Part shown: piece after piece, positions 33,363-46,300 of the stretch
Layout: each line of letters opens with the position of its first letter
Position numbering within the stretch: the stretch's first letter is position 1
Assembly: GCA_013407085.1 (NCBI GenBank)
Contig: JACCGJ010003598.1
Coordinates: 1 to 64,000 of the forward strand
DNA length: 64,000 bases
Source: Atriophallophorus winterbourni
Lineage: Eukaryota; Platyhelminthes; Trematoda; Plagiorchiida; Microphallidae
Direction: 5' to 3'
The notes under the pieces: generated by a model
Databases searched by the model: none
What the model was told of the DNA's origin: nothing
The model's input: only the letters and a program-made list of their open reading frames with translations
Position numbers and translations under genes: made by a program

Positions 33363-34303
33363 CCGCAGATTATTATTTCGAATTGCAGGGAATTAAGCGG
33401 TGTAAGTTGCCAAATGCTTTGCCTTAAATTATTTATACATATAACACATCTTCTTGGGTTGTTTGCTGTTTAGCCCGGTATGAATTTGGCGTAAAATTTC
33501 GATAAATGTTTAAGGTATTTACTTAAATTTAATGGATCTCGTTGATTTTACCGATATTGAGCACTTAGAATCGAGCGTATCTGCTATGAATGACTGTCCT
33601 TGCCCAAGTTGATTATGATATGTACGCCAATTTTTTTCCCGTCAATTATTATGAACACTTTGCATAACAATAGGCGGAATCAACACAACCGTTATCCTAA
33701 TTATTTCGCTGCGAAGAACGTGATTTGTAATTGTCATCTTTGCCGTGGATGTATTTGAGTAACTCAGAACTGGAGTTTTTAAAAAAACATGAGTGTCCGA
33801 AATGCCGATAGAAGTAGAATCTGGCATTTATTGAATATCGATGAGTTGATCGAAAATATTAGTATTGTCATTTTACAAAAATGTCAAAACTTTGATCTGT
33901 CGCATTTTTATGTCGCGGGTTACAACCTTTTCAATATAAAAAACATTGCGTACTTTCGAGAATTTATAGCTATCGATTATGTCAATCATTTCATTTGTTC
34001 AAAGGTCATGAAAACACAATGTATACTGAAAACACGACGCTTGTATTTGATCTTATTGCATTTACGGCTAGTTGTTCATCAAGAAAGTTTGATCTCGTTG
34101 GATCTCTCCCAAGATTGCTCAAACTCGTTTTTTATTTCCATTCTATCAATAATTTGCCTGTCCATTTTATTAGTTATAATTCAGAATTTTTGGAAATTTG
34201 CCGAGAAGTCAAACAAAAATGTATTTGTGCTGCTGCTTCTTCCACTCAGCAGCTAAAGCGCGCTTTTAGAATGAAAACAGAATGTATTTATCTACGCCCG
34301 TGA
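33363..34303. other. AT-rich stretch with an unassigned open frame
   Basis: 33789-34256 is open on the plus strand (155 codons) but is rich in I, L, F and N, as expected of AT-rich DNA, and a competing frame overlaps it. I see no family motif. Confidence 0.4.
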
Positions 34304-34500
34304 TTTGATGGCAAGCTTTTTAACCTGAACCGCCTGGGATCACTAACCAAGTCACTGGATGTGCTAATCCGTGACCCGATGTTTGACGACGATACAGCAT
34401 ATATTGATTCGACCCTAGAACACAAGTCGCTGTTGGAATGTTTTTCGTCAGCATGCAAAGACCTGTTCAACCAATGTGACACGCGTCCCCCCGGCAGGTA
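34304..34500 (+). mobile_element. RTE-type reverse transcriptase fragment (motif C region)
   Basis: It reads FDGKLFNLNRLGSLTKSLDV, LIRDPMFDDDTAYIDSTLEH, KSLLECFSSACKDLF. RTE polymerases have 'DG.LFNL.R....T.....L.ELMFADDAA......E.LQ.L.D.FS.AC..FGL'. The catalytic FADD reads FDDD here. Only ~65 residues are preserved. Confidence 0.75.
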
Positions 34501-37500
34501 TACAAGGCAGCAACAAACAGAAATTCTTCACCACGAATCCTAAAACAATGACCATCAGTTTTTATCACAAAATTTCCATGATGTTTTTATATAGCACAGC
34601 TTCGAATCAATAAGGCAGCCTGAATCGTTGATTTTCTGCTAATTGGACATTAACATTAACCAGCAAAATCATCGCTATTTACTGATTGATTTAAACTCTG
34701 AACAAAGTTTAATACCTTCATCTGTATCCGTATAAATTGTGGAAAATCTAGAAATAATTGATGTATGATTTATAGAATTAGTGTTCGTCTAAACGATCAC
34801 CAGGATTTTAGGGACGCTAATTTGTTATTTGAGGATCAATTGACTACTCTTTCTACCTCACTAATGGAGATCCCTGGGATAAGCTCGGTTTACGTTGTTT
34901 TCGAAGAAACAAGGATAACAACAATTTTTTTACAGAGTTCTAAACTGCTCAATGTTTTATGCATAACCTGTTAATCAATTTTCAGCACATACCATCAACG
35001 CTTGTTAAAATGGATTTCCACGAAGGGAATTTAGTTGGTTTTTATTGAATGCAAGTGTGTTGTTATATTTTGTATAATGTCTGAAGGAAAAAAATTTGCT
35101 AATAAAGATGTATGAAAAAACTGATATTTGTGTTGGTAGCTTGAAAAATATTTGTTTCCCATTTCCTGAAAACTCAGGAAGTCCTTCTTAGTATCTTATG
35201 AAACACTTTTTCGACCAAAAATGCGGAAGTGAACTTTCCACTCATTTATTTCCGAGATGGATGTCTAAGAAATAGCCGAACAATATCTTTCAATTTATTT
35301 AAGGAAGTTGTACCGATGCCACACAAAACAACTTGAAGAATGTTATATTTTTTAGGATACAAAGAGTTTTGTTGGCATTTTACTTATAAGAATATTGGAT
35401 AAAACAATGTTGGTGTAACCGAAAGTTTGGTCTGGTGAAAATTGAACCCATCTTTGAAGATTTCAGTGACGAGATGAACAGTATTATGCCTATTGAAGGC
35501 TGAGTTTCACTTCTAAGCCAACGAAAATATTGACAAGACAATACGTAAGATTTGTACGGTAATTTGATACAAAATTATTGTGCAAGAAAAGTAGAGAACT
35601 TTAATTTCTCCGCCTTGTCCAGAATTTACAACCTCGAAAGTTTAACAGTGACAATAACGTCGATAACTCACAAATTCAAAGAAATGCAAGACGCAAACGC
35701 ATTAACGTAAGTTGTTTAGGATTCAGTAACAATAATTCAAGAGGTGTAGTGGCATTCACAAGAAGAACTGAATCCGTAACATTGAAGATCTGGTGCTTTC
35801 GAAGCCAATTTTAACAGTTGTGGTATGTGCGCAAAATATCATATCATCCTTCTATTTCAGCTAAATGAGACGCTTTGTTTCATTTTAGGAGATATTTTGA
35901 GCAACAAACACGAGTAGAGTTCAATTAACATAATTCAGCTCCATGTACCTTGGTAAAATTTCGTCCAGACAAAGGTAGGTTTATAATTCATGGAAAGATT
36001 GGGCTCGGACAATACTTAATGTGTCTAGTTTAGATTATTAAATCTCATTAACCGTGACTCCGGAATCCTAAACAAAATTTTGTTCACAATTTATTGTTTG
36101 ACCCTGAACAATCAAGCGACTGGTAACCTTAATCTTCGCCAAGACGAGAAATACCTCGAGACATCATCAAGACCGGTGTTCGATTTCACGACAATAACTT
36201 AATTTACAATGATTTCCAATTCGAAGTCCACTGGAGTTCTACATGATAAAATTTATGACAATTCAGATTCAATTTGTGTTAGAAACTTTGGCCTATGTAA
36301 TCATCAAAGTACCTCGGGTATATCGTTTCAACCACGAAAATCGAGATCTACAGGATATCTTCGGAGCGTGCGTGCAGCCACTGGTTTGGTGTGGAGTATT
36401 GATGTATTGCATCCAGCCTGTCAGACACATTCTTGGTAAACCTTAGGGAAGTGTAGTTGATATAATGGAGGACAATTAACGAATCAATTCACAAGAATCT
36501 CCGATAGAATTGCAAATGATTTTTTCCTTTTCTTCGACAATAAGCGACACTGCCAGATCAGCAGCGTCTAATTTCAATTGTTGAATGGTAAATGGATTTA
36601 CAAGAGCAAGGCGCGAAATTTAGTAGTTAGGATAAAAAATTAGAGACCCAATCCGGTAAAGAACTGAATATAGATGGCAACCCCATACCCAAATTCGGAA
36701 GCAATACCGAATGTATGCATTTGAGATAGAAAGACGTGTGCACCTTCACGCTTTATACATCAAGGAATGTTTTGCTGATTCTAATAATCGTACATTAGTC
36801 ACATAAGTCCATCAAGCTAGCACGTCAGTAGAACATGATTTAACACCCGAATCTATTTCTTAGCGAACTCCTTGTAAGTGCAATTTGGAATGCAATAAAA
36901 TCTGATCGACCAGCTATAAATGAATAAAAATTGATAAAACTACTGACAACATTGAGCTTCTCGTGAAATAAACGCAATCTGTTACAAACGAGAGACGTAA
37001 ATCATGAGCAACCGAATTCCATTCAAGACCTAATGTTCTATCAGCATGGATGGGATTCAGTTAAATTTTATTATCTCGATTAGCTCATTATTCACCTGGC
37101 ACATTTTTCAAAACACTCTAAGGATTTAACAAAAATTTTCGCTACCTCAAACCGCAATTCAAATGTGTCTGTTGAATTTATTCAAGAAAGATTATTGCAT
37201 CACTCTCCCTTGATACAAAAGTAAACACATCGTCGACATAAAATGTATTCCGAAAATCCTAAGTGACCACCTGAAAGCTGTTTTAACTACAAAGCAAGAT
37301 TTTACACATAAGAGCGAAATTTGCAACGGATGAAAGAAATAGCTCAAACAGGATGAACAGCCATCTGGTATTCAGCAGGGTTTGATGACAAGAGATTCTG
37401 AGGACACCATTAAAACCTTAGCAGTCATCGTCAACAATATTTGCATGGACATTTTTTCAGTATTGGTCTAGAGCATGTTTGCTCCTTCACGGAACTGCAG

Positions 37501-38250
37501 GGGTATGCAAACGGAAGGTACACAGTGTATCTACACCTTGGTGTAAACAATCATTTAGTGAAAAACATTTGAACTTGGAGGCCCAATCAGAGAAAAGCTT
37601 ATCTTGCCATGAATTTTGATTATTAACTTCGTGAGAGGAAATATAATATTGAGGTCAAAATTTTGTCTACAGTTGATGATCTGGAACTGGGATGACGTGG
37701 CGGAATTCAATTTGTATTCCATAACAATTAAATATCTGTGGAACAACTCAGAATTTCGTAGAAACATAAGAAGCAGACTTTTAACGCTATTTTGCCGTTC
37801 ACGGTTGCTTCATAGTTGACGATAATCCCCTTTTCACGGTAAGCGCACTGGAAAATGTTGATCTTTCGTGAATTTAAACTGACTTCGATTCCTCCATCAG
37901 CAGTTGCTGGTCACACAACGCCCTGTTTTCGCTCTTTAAAGCTTTCTTCTGACCGTAACTAGAAAGTGAGACTCGGCATATGCAGCATGTTAGTGATTAC
38001 AAGTTTTCTGTAACTTATTCATATGGGATTGTCTTGTTGCAAATACCGCTGCTAGATTAGGTTCGGACATGCGAGTGACATCTATCCTTGATCTAGCAGA
38101 CAATTTGGTGCGGTGAAACATCGACTGGGAAGCTTCGGTTTTACACAAAGCAGCGAATGATCAGTGTTGCAGTCTGCGCTTTAATATGATCTGGTGAGGT
38201 TCACCTTCCTATATTCGTGCGCCTAACAAGAATAAGATTAAACTGATGCC
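34501..38250. other. 3.7 kb without recognisable gene
   Basis: AT-rich DNA with scattered short frames (for example 36209-36446) in competing phases. I saw no family motif and no convincing repeat. Confidence 0.45.
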
Positions 38251-38254
38251 AATA

Positions 38255-38930
38255 CTAAGAGCGAGGATGTTTCAAAAAACTTAATGCTGTGTTTTTTTGA
38301 AAGAAGGTGTTTCTGACAGAAAGACTTAACTGTGTGCACTGTTGTACATTTTCATTGATTTTACCTACTCCGAACCTTCTAATAGTGTTTTGCCAATACT
38401 CGTAATTTGCACTACCTCTGGCATTAATATCATCAAATACCACTACGCAGATACATTGTGACACGTTTTTGTATACTGTTGTGCGGTTATGATAAAAAGC
38501 TTCTTCTTCAGCAGGCGTCGCGGAGAGCGTCTGTGCATAAACTTGGACCAACGTAACGGTACCAGTAATGAATCCAAATTCGTTCGCTTGCGCTGCTGTT
38601 TGATTCTGCTGCCTTTAGTGGGCTCTCTCGCAGGGCTAACCCATATCCATGCAGTCGAGGCTAATCACAATCAATTGCTTTCCGAAAATGTGTAATTTCT
38701 TTCTGTTGAAATACAAGTGTCTGGTAATCGCGTTTCTTGCAGAGCAGCCACGTCGAACTTTAGCCTTTTTAGCTCATTGTTAATCACAGCTGGTTTCCCT
38801 ACGCTTATGATAATCGAAACGTTTTCATTAAATCCTGTGAGCATGCACTGGAGGTTCCAGGCTCACAGATTCAGAGCAGACCTTTGTGGTTTAAAAATTC
38901 GTTTCGCTGATGCGGGAAAATAAAGTCTGT
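38255..38930 (-). mobile_element. AP-like endonuclease domain of an RTE-like retrotransposon
   Basis: On the minus strand, in decayed frames: ELKRLKFDVAALQETRLPDT (catalytic Glu region, 'LQETR'), then VQVYAQTLSATPAEEEAFYH, CVVVFDDINARGSANYEYWQ, NTIRRFGVGKINEN. The equivalents are 'VYAPT.A.......FY', 'GDFNA..G......W...IG.FG.G..N.NG'. It is the N-terminal endonuclease, broken by frameshifts and with GDFNAR reading DDINAR. Confidence 0.8.
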
Positions 38931-39473
38931 TTGTCGGTTGATTTCTCACCCCCATGCACAGAATAAGGATAGCAGACAGTGGCGAGACGGCACCTAATTG
39001 ACTGGATACTTCTGCGCTTGTGGCCTGTGGTAGCCGTCCAATGAGACCTAGAAAATGTCTACCACACTCGGAAGTACCACCGGTGCAGAGCTCTACACCA
39101 GCCGAGCCTGGGCTGTTAATCGAAATCTGCTGCTTCCCTTGTTTTTATCCATAGAAGCGGGATTGTAGGCCTTTCCATTGATGCGTTGTGGTGTACTGAA
39201 GGGCAGTTTAGTATGAAGAACTAGCCTTTGCAACGCAGCAAAGTGCTCTCTATCCATGACAACACTTGAACCAAAGGAACCGCTATGCTGATACGTTTGG
39301 ACAACGAGTTGGCAGGACAACGTTGATTAAAACTTTGGACTACATAACGGGATTCCGTTTCCAGATTTCTTTTCGACGTTGACTCCTGTAGCCTCTTTCA
39401 TGATTTGATGAAGCAGTGGAGGTTAAATATAAGAGTTTTCTTTATATATGTGGACCGACTGCATTTTACTATC
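38931..39473. other. No gene seen
   Basis: It may include further decayed 5' sequence of the retrotransposon at 38255-38930, but nothing can be read with confidence. Confidence 0.35.
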
Positions 39474-39690
39474 GAGCTCCACCTGCCAGAAACAAGCTGA
39501 TTTTGAGGCGCCAGTCACCAGCCTTCGCCCTATTCACTGTCAAGAAAAACAGTTCCGCCGGGTCACACAGGACCACGAGTGCTGGCCAGGAGCTGGACTT
39601 GGTTGTCCGAGGCTATATTAGACACGCGCCATCAGAGATTATTTGAAATAGGGAGCTTATCTCCAAAACCGTCCCGGGCGTGACAATTAT
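39474..39690 (+). repeat. Dispersed repeat, copy 2 (see 4758-4975)
   Basis: Shares the GCGCCAGTCA, CGGGTCACACAGGACCACG and GAGGCTATAT strings and overall order with copy 1; same orientation. Confidence 0.55.
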
Positions 39691-40118
39691 GGATCCCTGA
39701 TTGACGGTAAACTTTACGAAAAGCGTTGTATTGACCTTGGTTTTAAGCAAGAAACAGCATCTAATATCAACATTACTGGCAATGAGATCAATGTACTACA
39801 GGTCGATTACATCTCAAGCTAATTTGGCGTTTAATTTATTCCTAATTAACATGTACCCGTCAAACGTATTCTCGAAATATCAAGTTTATATATACAATTT
39901 GTTTTCAACGTTACTAAAGCTAAAACATCGAATGAACATTTTGGGCGGAAATGCAATATCGAAGTTTTACCATTACTTTTCCTAGGTGGATCCACCGACA
40001 AAATGAGCAAGCGTTGGATGGTTTTACCGACAATTTCTAAGAAAATGGTGGTCTCCCAATTAGAAACACACGTGCGTGTCGTCCGTATATGATATGTGTT
40101 TGTTCCATTTGCATAACT

Positions 40119-40138
40119 NNNNNNNNNNNNNNNNNNNN
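40119..40138. other. Assembly gap (20 N)
   Basis: Twenty consecutive N, immediately before readable gypsy gag sequence. The true gap length may not be 20. Confidence 0.99.
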
Positions 40139-40822
40139 CAAACACAGTACAATCGTGTGGTTGGCATGCTCCCGCCTTCAGTTGTAAAGGAAGTTTCTGA
40201 TCTTATTTACACCCGTCCGTCCACCGATCCTTACGATGTCTTAAAATCAACTGTGATTTCCCGCATTGGCTCGACTGACAAACAGAACTTACGCAAGCTA
40301 CTTTCTGGCGCCGAACTTAGTGACCGTTTCACTTCCCAACATTTGCGGCACCTCAAGCAATTGCAGAGCGTTCAACAAATAAAATGTATTGCGACAAATA
40401 TGGTTGCAGAGCCTTTCTCAAGAAATTCGTAAATTGCTGGCAGTCATGGATGCTAACACCAGCTCAGACCGATTCGCCAAGGTGGCAGATGAAGTTAATC
40501 ACATTGCACACAATGTGTTCATCTCTAGTGTACCCAAAACCACACACCTGCTAATTTTCCTAATCCCCTTGAGAAAGAACTTTCTGACCTAAACTCCCAA
40601 TTCCATAAACTCCCCTTGCACATCCAAAACGTTTCTTGTACCCGGAGTACATCTCATGGGAGATTTTTTCAGCGGTTTAAAAGCAGATCCAACAGTCGCT
40701 CAAATAGACTTACTATCTGTTACTACCACCGTCGATTTGGCGCGAAGGCTATTCACTGCAGGTCGCCATGTACTTTTACCACTGAGACCGAAAAACAGGG
40801 AAACTTCGTCGCCAGGCAGTAA
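40139..40822 (+). pseudogene. gypsy gag with zinc knuckle, frameshifted
   Basis: 40139-40370 reads YNRVVGMLPPSVVKEVSDLI, SDRFTSQHLRHLKQL; a second frame at 40389-40550 continues with IRKLLAVMDANTSSDRFAKV, ADEVNHIAH; a third at ~40690-40790 has CYYHRRFGAKAIHCRSPC, a CCHC-like nucleic-acid-binding knuckle. The 5' part is missing at the gap. Confidence 0.75.
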
Positions 40823-41148
40823 ACACGGCGGCTCTGTCTGGCAATACCACTAGCCGTCTACTCCACGTCAACGATGGTTCAATCAGTTTGCGATTTCTGA
40901 TAGGCACTGGTGCGGAAGTCAGCGTTATCCCACCCACAAAATCAGACCGCAAAAACCAATCCCCCCTGACTCTCCGAGCGGCAAATGGTACCCGAATTTT
41001 CACTTACGGTAAGCGTCCCATTTCTGTAGATCTAGGTCTACGACGCAATTTTCGGTGGATTTTCATTGTGGCGGGTGTAAAAGTGCCGATTTTTGGTGCA
41101 GACTTCTATTCTAATTTTAATCTTTCTGTTGATTTGGCTAATCGTTAG
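40823..41148 (+). pseudogene. gypsy aspartic protease, catalytic Asp lost
   Basis: It reads LLHVNDGSISLRFLIGTGAE, VSVIPP, then KVPIFGADFYSNFNLSVDL. Retropepsins of this group have 'F..DTGA..S..P'; here the catalytic Asp is Gly (GTGA). The 'G.DF...' C-terminal part is kept (ILGADF-like). The domain ends at an in-frame TAG. Confidence 0.8.
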
Positions 41149-41202
41149 CGCATTGACAATTTAACAAAACTTAATACCTAAGGATTTTTTTGTAATTAAC
41201 CC

Positions 41203-42729
41203 ATGCAAACAATTCGTGTGCTTATTTCAGACACGTCCTCTGCATACAGTTGCCTCGTGACAGAATTTTCTGATATTTTTAAACCTTCATCCTCTACCAC
41301 TCCTGTTAAACACGATGTCAAACAGCATATTTTGACCCGCGGTCCGCCTATTTGTAACAAACCTCGCATGTTGGCTCCCAAAAGCTTGAAGTTGGAATTC
41401 GAGCACATGTTGAAGCTTGGTATCATTCGACCATGTCATTCTTCCTGGGCTACCACTCTGCACATGGTTGAAAAGAACAAAGTGGACGCCTGGCGCCCAT
41501 GTGGTGATTATCGTGCCCTAAATCGAGTGACTGTCCCTGATCGTTATCCTATCTCCCACATACACGATTTTGCCCTATCCCTTAACGGCGAATGCGTTTT
41601 TTCTAAGTTGGATCTAGTTTGTGCCTATCATCAAATACCCGTCGCTGAAGAAGACATCCCAAATACCGCAATCACCACTCCATTCGGATTGTTTAAATAT
41701 CTAAAAATGCCATTTGACTTACGAAATGCTGCTCAAACATTCCAGAGATTCATGAATCAGGATTGTCAAGGTTTGTCTTTTGTTCATGTGTATATTGATG
41801 ATGTTCTTATCGCTAGTTTCACTCCTACAGAATACGTTGAACACCTGCGTACAGTTTTTCAGCGTTTGTCACATTACAAAATTATTGTCAATCCTGACAA
41901 ATGTTTGTTTGGAGTTGCTCCCTTGAAAATCCTCGGTCACTTTGTCGACAGTTCTGGTATCAAACCTGTGCCACAAAAAGTATCAGCCATCAGTTAATAT
42001 CCCTGTCTAACTTCTCTTCGCCAGTTGAGGCGTTTTTTCGGTCTTGTGAACTATTATAGGCGGTTCATTCCACATTGTGCTGCTGTATCGCAGCAAATGA
42101 CAGATTTACTACGCGGCAAGGAGCGTGATTTCAAGATGAATGACAACGCCATCAAGTCGTTCGAATGTTTAAAATGTGCCTTGAATGCAGCTACTTCACT
42201 GACGTACATGTCTACGTGTTCCAATGCAGAGTTATCACTCGCCACAGACTCCTCTCAAGAAGCAGCCGGTGCAGTCCTTCAAGAAGAAGTCGACGGTATC
42301 ACCAAACCACTTGCTTTCTTTTCCCGACGTCTCCGACCAGCTTAGACACGATATAGTACTTTTGGTCGCGAATTGTTGGCCATCTATTATGCGATACGTC
42401 ATTTTCGCCATTTGCTAGAAGGTCGCAATTTCACTGTTCGGACCGACCACAAGCCCTTAACATTTGCCCTTGCTGCTGCTTCAGATAAATATTCACATCG
42501 TGAGATCCGACATTTGGACTTTATTACCCAATTCACAAGTGATATTAAATATTTGTCTGGACCGTCCAATACTGTTGCTGATGCATTTTCCCGTATGGAA
42601 AATTTCTACAGTCCGTCATTTCCCCTTGGATCTACAGCAGCTAGCTCTTCCTCAACAGAACGACACATCATCATTTCCTCGAGTTCGACAAATTCCCGTG
42701 CCCAATTCAATCTTGCACATATTGTGTAA
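41203..42729 (+). pseudogene. gypsy reverse transcriptase and RNase H, two internal stops
   Basis: [70 protein letters not shown], and the catalytic YIDD in [11 protein letters not shown], all intact. A TAA follows at 41995. The same frame continues with RRFFGLVNYYRRFIPH (connection), LSLATDSSQEAAGAVLQ (RNase H DxS), TAG at 42343, then FGRELLAIYYAIRHFRHLLE, FTVRTDHKPLTFAL and NTVADAFSR. The domain order and motifs are those of Ty3/gypsy. Confidence 0.92.
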
Positions 42730-42759
42730 TTTTTCTACTACTTAACCCCGTCCTTTGGT

Positions 42760-43226
42760 TCCCGCTTCCTTCAGACGAATTGTTTTTGATCAAATCCACG
42801 GTTCATCTCATCCCGGTATCCACGCTATTCGCAAACTTAGCAGCGAGCATTTTATCTGGCTGAGTATGAATAAAGACTAAATCTTGCATCCAGTGTCAAT
42901 GCAGCAAAGTCCAGCGTCATACCATCAGCGCCCCTGGATTATTTTCTCTACCGCGTGAACGTTTCCAACCTGTCCACATCGATATGGTAGGTCCCATGGC
43001 TATATCCAATGGTTAAACATACATTCTCACTTGTATTGATAATTTTACCCGTTGGCCCATAGCTGTTCCTATTCCTGACATTAGTGCGGAAACGGTGGCG
43101 AAAACTTTCCTGCAAAGCTGGATTAGCAACTTTCCATAACCGCTGACCGTGGATCCCAATTTTAATCAACCCTGTTTCGTGAGTTAAATAACCTTCTCGG
43201 TACGAACCACATTCACGACTCAACTG
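42760..43226 (+). pseudogene. gypsy integrase fragments
   Basis: The zinc-binding part reads FRRIVFDQIHGSSHPGIHAI, RKLSSEHFIWLSMNKD and, in a shifted frame, CIQCQCSKVQRH (HHCC). The core reads FQPVHIDMVGPMAISNG (first catalytic D), [20 protein letters not shown], then ITADRGSQF (second D). The third acidic residue is missing because the homology stops near 43226. At least three frameshifts. Confidence 0.85.
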
Positions 43227-43231
43227 TAGAC

Positions 43232-43340
43232 GACATTTTTGCCGTGCGGTTTTGCTTTACCTGGAACAATCTACCACATTCTGTTGTAAACTCACCAAAT
43301 CAGCAGATTTTCAAGAGAAGTCTTGATGCCTTTTGAGCCT
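43232..43340 (+). mobile_element. CR1/Jockey-type non-LTR C-terminal fragment
   Basis: It reads FAVRFCFTWNNLPHSVVNSP and NQQIFKRSLDAF then TGA. 'F..R....WN.LP..VV.A.....FK..LD..' is the common end of such polyproteins. It follows the gypsy integrase in the same reading frame, which looks like a chance junction. Confidence 0.7.
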
Positions 43341-46300
43341 AAACCCGTGGATCGAACAAAACTGTACATCTTAACACCATGCATCTACATTTGTCATCCC
43401 AACAATCGTAAACAGTTTCTGCCCTTTTGATTTTCCCCTATTCTTGACGGGTTTCCGATAGGCAACATATGTCGATACCTAGTGTCTCTAGAGAGTGGGC
43501 TAGTCCAAGCTGTTGTTCTGGTTGTTGCAGGGTGCGGGCCGCATTTGTATGTAAGCATCATATTAAGTTTGTCGTGTTTAACTCATCACAAGTTTTCAAT
43601 GGGCAGACTCGGCCAGATTTGGAATGATCACGTTTCAGGAGCTGTCGAATGAGATTCTGTTTGAACCGTATAAACATGCATTGGTGGGTAGATACATTCC
43701 ATTTGCTTGCTTCTGTCTATTAAACTGAGCAAGCTTAACCTGAGGTATTGGGGTGGGTTTCTTCATTAGCTTTCCATTGAGGTTTCATATTATCTGTCAT
43801 TTCGGTTGTCAAGACGATTATTTTCAAACGACTTGTACCTTGTGCTATATAGTTGGCAGACCGTGGTAACCTAAAATCATTCACAAGTATAGCGTTTTAA
43901 TACAGATAGTTTGGGCTTGGTATTTATACTGTTTGTGACCGTGTTCAGACTGTATTTTAGGAGGTATGTCAGTGGAATCTTGAGGAAATACTAGATGTTC
44001 AATACTTCTCGAACGATTGTCTTCTCGAGATTTCTTCGACTAAATTCGCTCCCACAATGGTAGATCTGCCTCGATACGACATGTTGTCTCTGCAACGTTT
44101 CTAAATAGGCAAGCATTTGAGAGTACACTTTCCACGTCCTTTGCAGATTAGAGCGTTATTCGTTAACGCGAGGATCATCTTTGTGATTAGAATTCAAGTG
44201 GCGCTTTAGCCGAACTATTGACGAGTGAGTTACCGCGACCAGTATCATCTGCCTACAGAGTTTATACCATTCAACTAAGTCATGTTGTTGCTTTGCTTTA
44301 CAAAGCGTTTTCCATTACTCGGTCACGTTGATATATATAACACTAAGGTTTATACCGGCGGATTTTGGATTACAATTTGAGTCGGATTTTTAGAAATGGT
44401 TTTGCTGAGTCCTTTCTCGTTTCTTTGAAGTTGAAAAGTCACTGATTCTGGCGAGAAATTACCCGTTTTTCTTCACCATCTGCGCAGTTGTCTGGGCTAA
44501 TTTTGGACTGTTCGAATATGATGGATTTTCTATTGGCTCTTCGTAAGCAAACTCTAAGTTGGCTAACAATAGTGTCTTTATGACGTTTTATATCAGTTAT
44601 TCAATTTTTGTATAATGGATTCCAGTCCTCTTAAACGCATCTCAATTTCATCCTCATGCGTTTCCGCCCCCGAAGTTGACACTGCTAATTTTATCTTGCA
44701 AACCTTGCAAACATAACAAACCCCAGGACGATTATCTACATTAATCATCGCTACGGTTTGTCGCATTTTGCATTCATTTTATCAAAAGAAAACGAAACAC
44801 GTGAGGGAATTCGCCCTAGAACTTACAGTTTTTTCGCAAACCGTAGAAATGCAGCTCTATGAGCTTTTTTCAGGGAAGTCCGGTCACTATTGCGAGCAGC
44901 CGACGTTTTATGCTTATTCTTATAATTTAGAAGGGGTTGTCACTCGAACCGTGCGAATGAAATCAATCCGAAGCCCGAAATATTACGAGTTCGCAATTGT
45001 CGTCGTAGATCTTTTCGGCGTTTTTTGCTCGTGTGTTGTGTCGCAGGATAGAGTTCCGCATATCATTCGGAAGCTCGTGTTTAGCCTTCCCGCTAACGCA
45101 CTTTGCACCTTCGCAGCATGACAGACCAGCAAGCATTTACTTCTCTCGATTTCAGATTATTCATTGGTTATAATCAGTGGTTAACGAAGCAGAAATCAAT
45201 AAATGTTTCGGAGCGTCTATTGAAATAACGATTGTGTACTTATAAAGCTGATCTTTCACAAATCCGGCCTGAATTTTTCTGCTATCGCGCCAGCTTGTTA
45301 GTTGTACTTTAACATTGCTACCTTAAAAAATAATTTGGATTATAGTATGTAATCTGGAATACTTTGTCTGAGGATACCATATTGATTAGCTGAGCGAGTG
45401 TACATAGATCTTTATTATTCATATCAAAGTTATTCACAATTGTCAAGGGTGTGAAATTATACACTGTTCGAATTATTCGTCGAATTCACGAAAAATGTAA
45501 TGTCCGAATCGTTCAAAACCATTGACTAGTCTCTTCAGGACCAACGCGGAGCTTAACACTTTAGATTAAATAGTTTTGCCAAGCCGTGTCAATCCTACAG
45601 ACTTTAATCGTATATAGATTAAACGATAGAGCCAACGCGCTAAAGCTATTTTTATATTCATATGCTAACTGACAAGTTTCCTACAAAATTTGCCTCAATT
45701 CTGTACATCAATATAAATAATCAGTCACCGTAGGAGTTATTCATTGTCTTTCCGACAGTTAGAAATGATATAACCTGATCCATGTGAATTTACAGCCCTT
45801 GGCAAGCTAAAACACGTTTCTGAAAGTTATGCGGGGAATATGGTGAGCGCCACTAATTATCTGAGATTTGACGTTCTAACCTTTATATAACGAGTTTCAA
45901 ACGCTGCATGTATATGACGTTTTCCTGTTAGGTTACATGCTCACAATTTTAGAGCAATGCACTGGGTTAAACTACTGGAGCAATAAATTCTGGAGTGCCG
46001 AATCATTCTTGTTGAACAAAAGTTGATTACAGTAACGTTCATTGGATTATTCTTAATAAAATGTATAAAATTGACTGTAAAATAGGGTTATTACGATAAA
46101 CCACGACGTTCGAGCACAGAGTAACAATATGATTTCTTATCGAGCGCACATGAAGATTATAATTGTCCAATGCAGTGTTGCAGTCACATAACTCCCACAC
46201 AAATTTACTACCGGCTCCTTGCTATATGCCTTCCGTGTTCCGTAAAGGAATGAAGCAGAACTGAAATGATAAAAACTGTATACAATAATGCCATATTGAG

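Larger units (their letters stand above)
40139..43226 (+). mobile_element. Ty3/gypsy retrotransposon, internal region, inactivated
   Basis: The order gag, protease, RT, RNase H, integrase identifies the Ty3/gypsy class. The left side runs into the assembly gap and no LTR was found on either side. Coding is broken by several frameshifts and stops. The five stops in the protease-to-RNase H stretch are all TAA or TAG (41146, 41179, 41197, 41995, 42343) while the frame itself stays constant from 40888 to 42729. That pattern suits C-to-T change at Gln codons. Confidence 0.9.

Noticed and set aside
33789..34256. 155-codon plus-strand open frame
   Set aside because: Composition follows AT-rich DNA, a second overlapping frame (33995-34303) is equally open, and no domain motif or splice logic was found.
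40076..40145. Open frames running through the N block
   Set aside because: Translation across 20 N is meaningless; only the part after 40138 is used.
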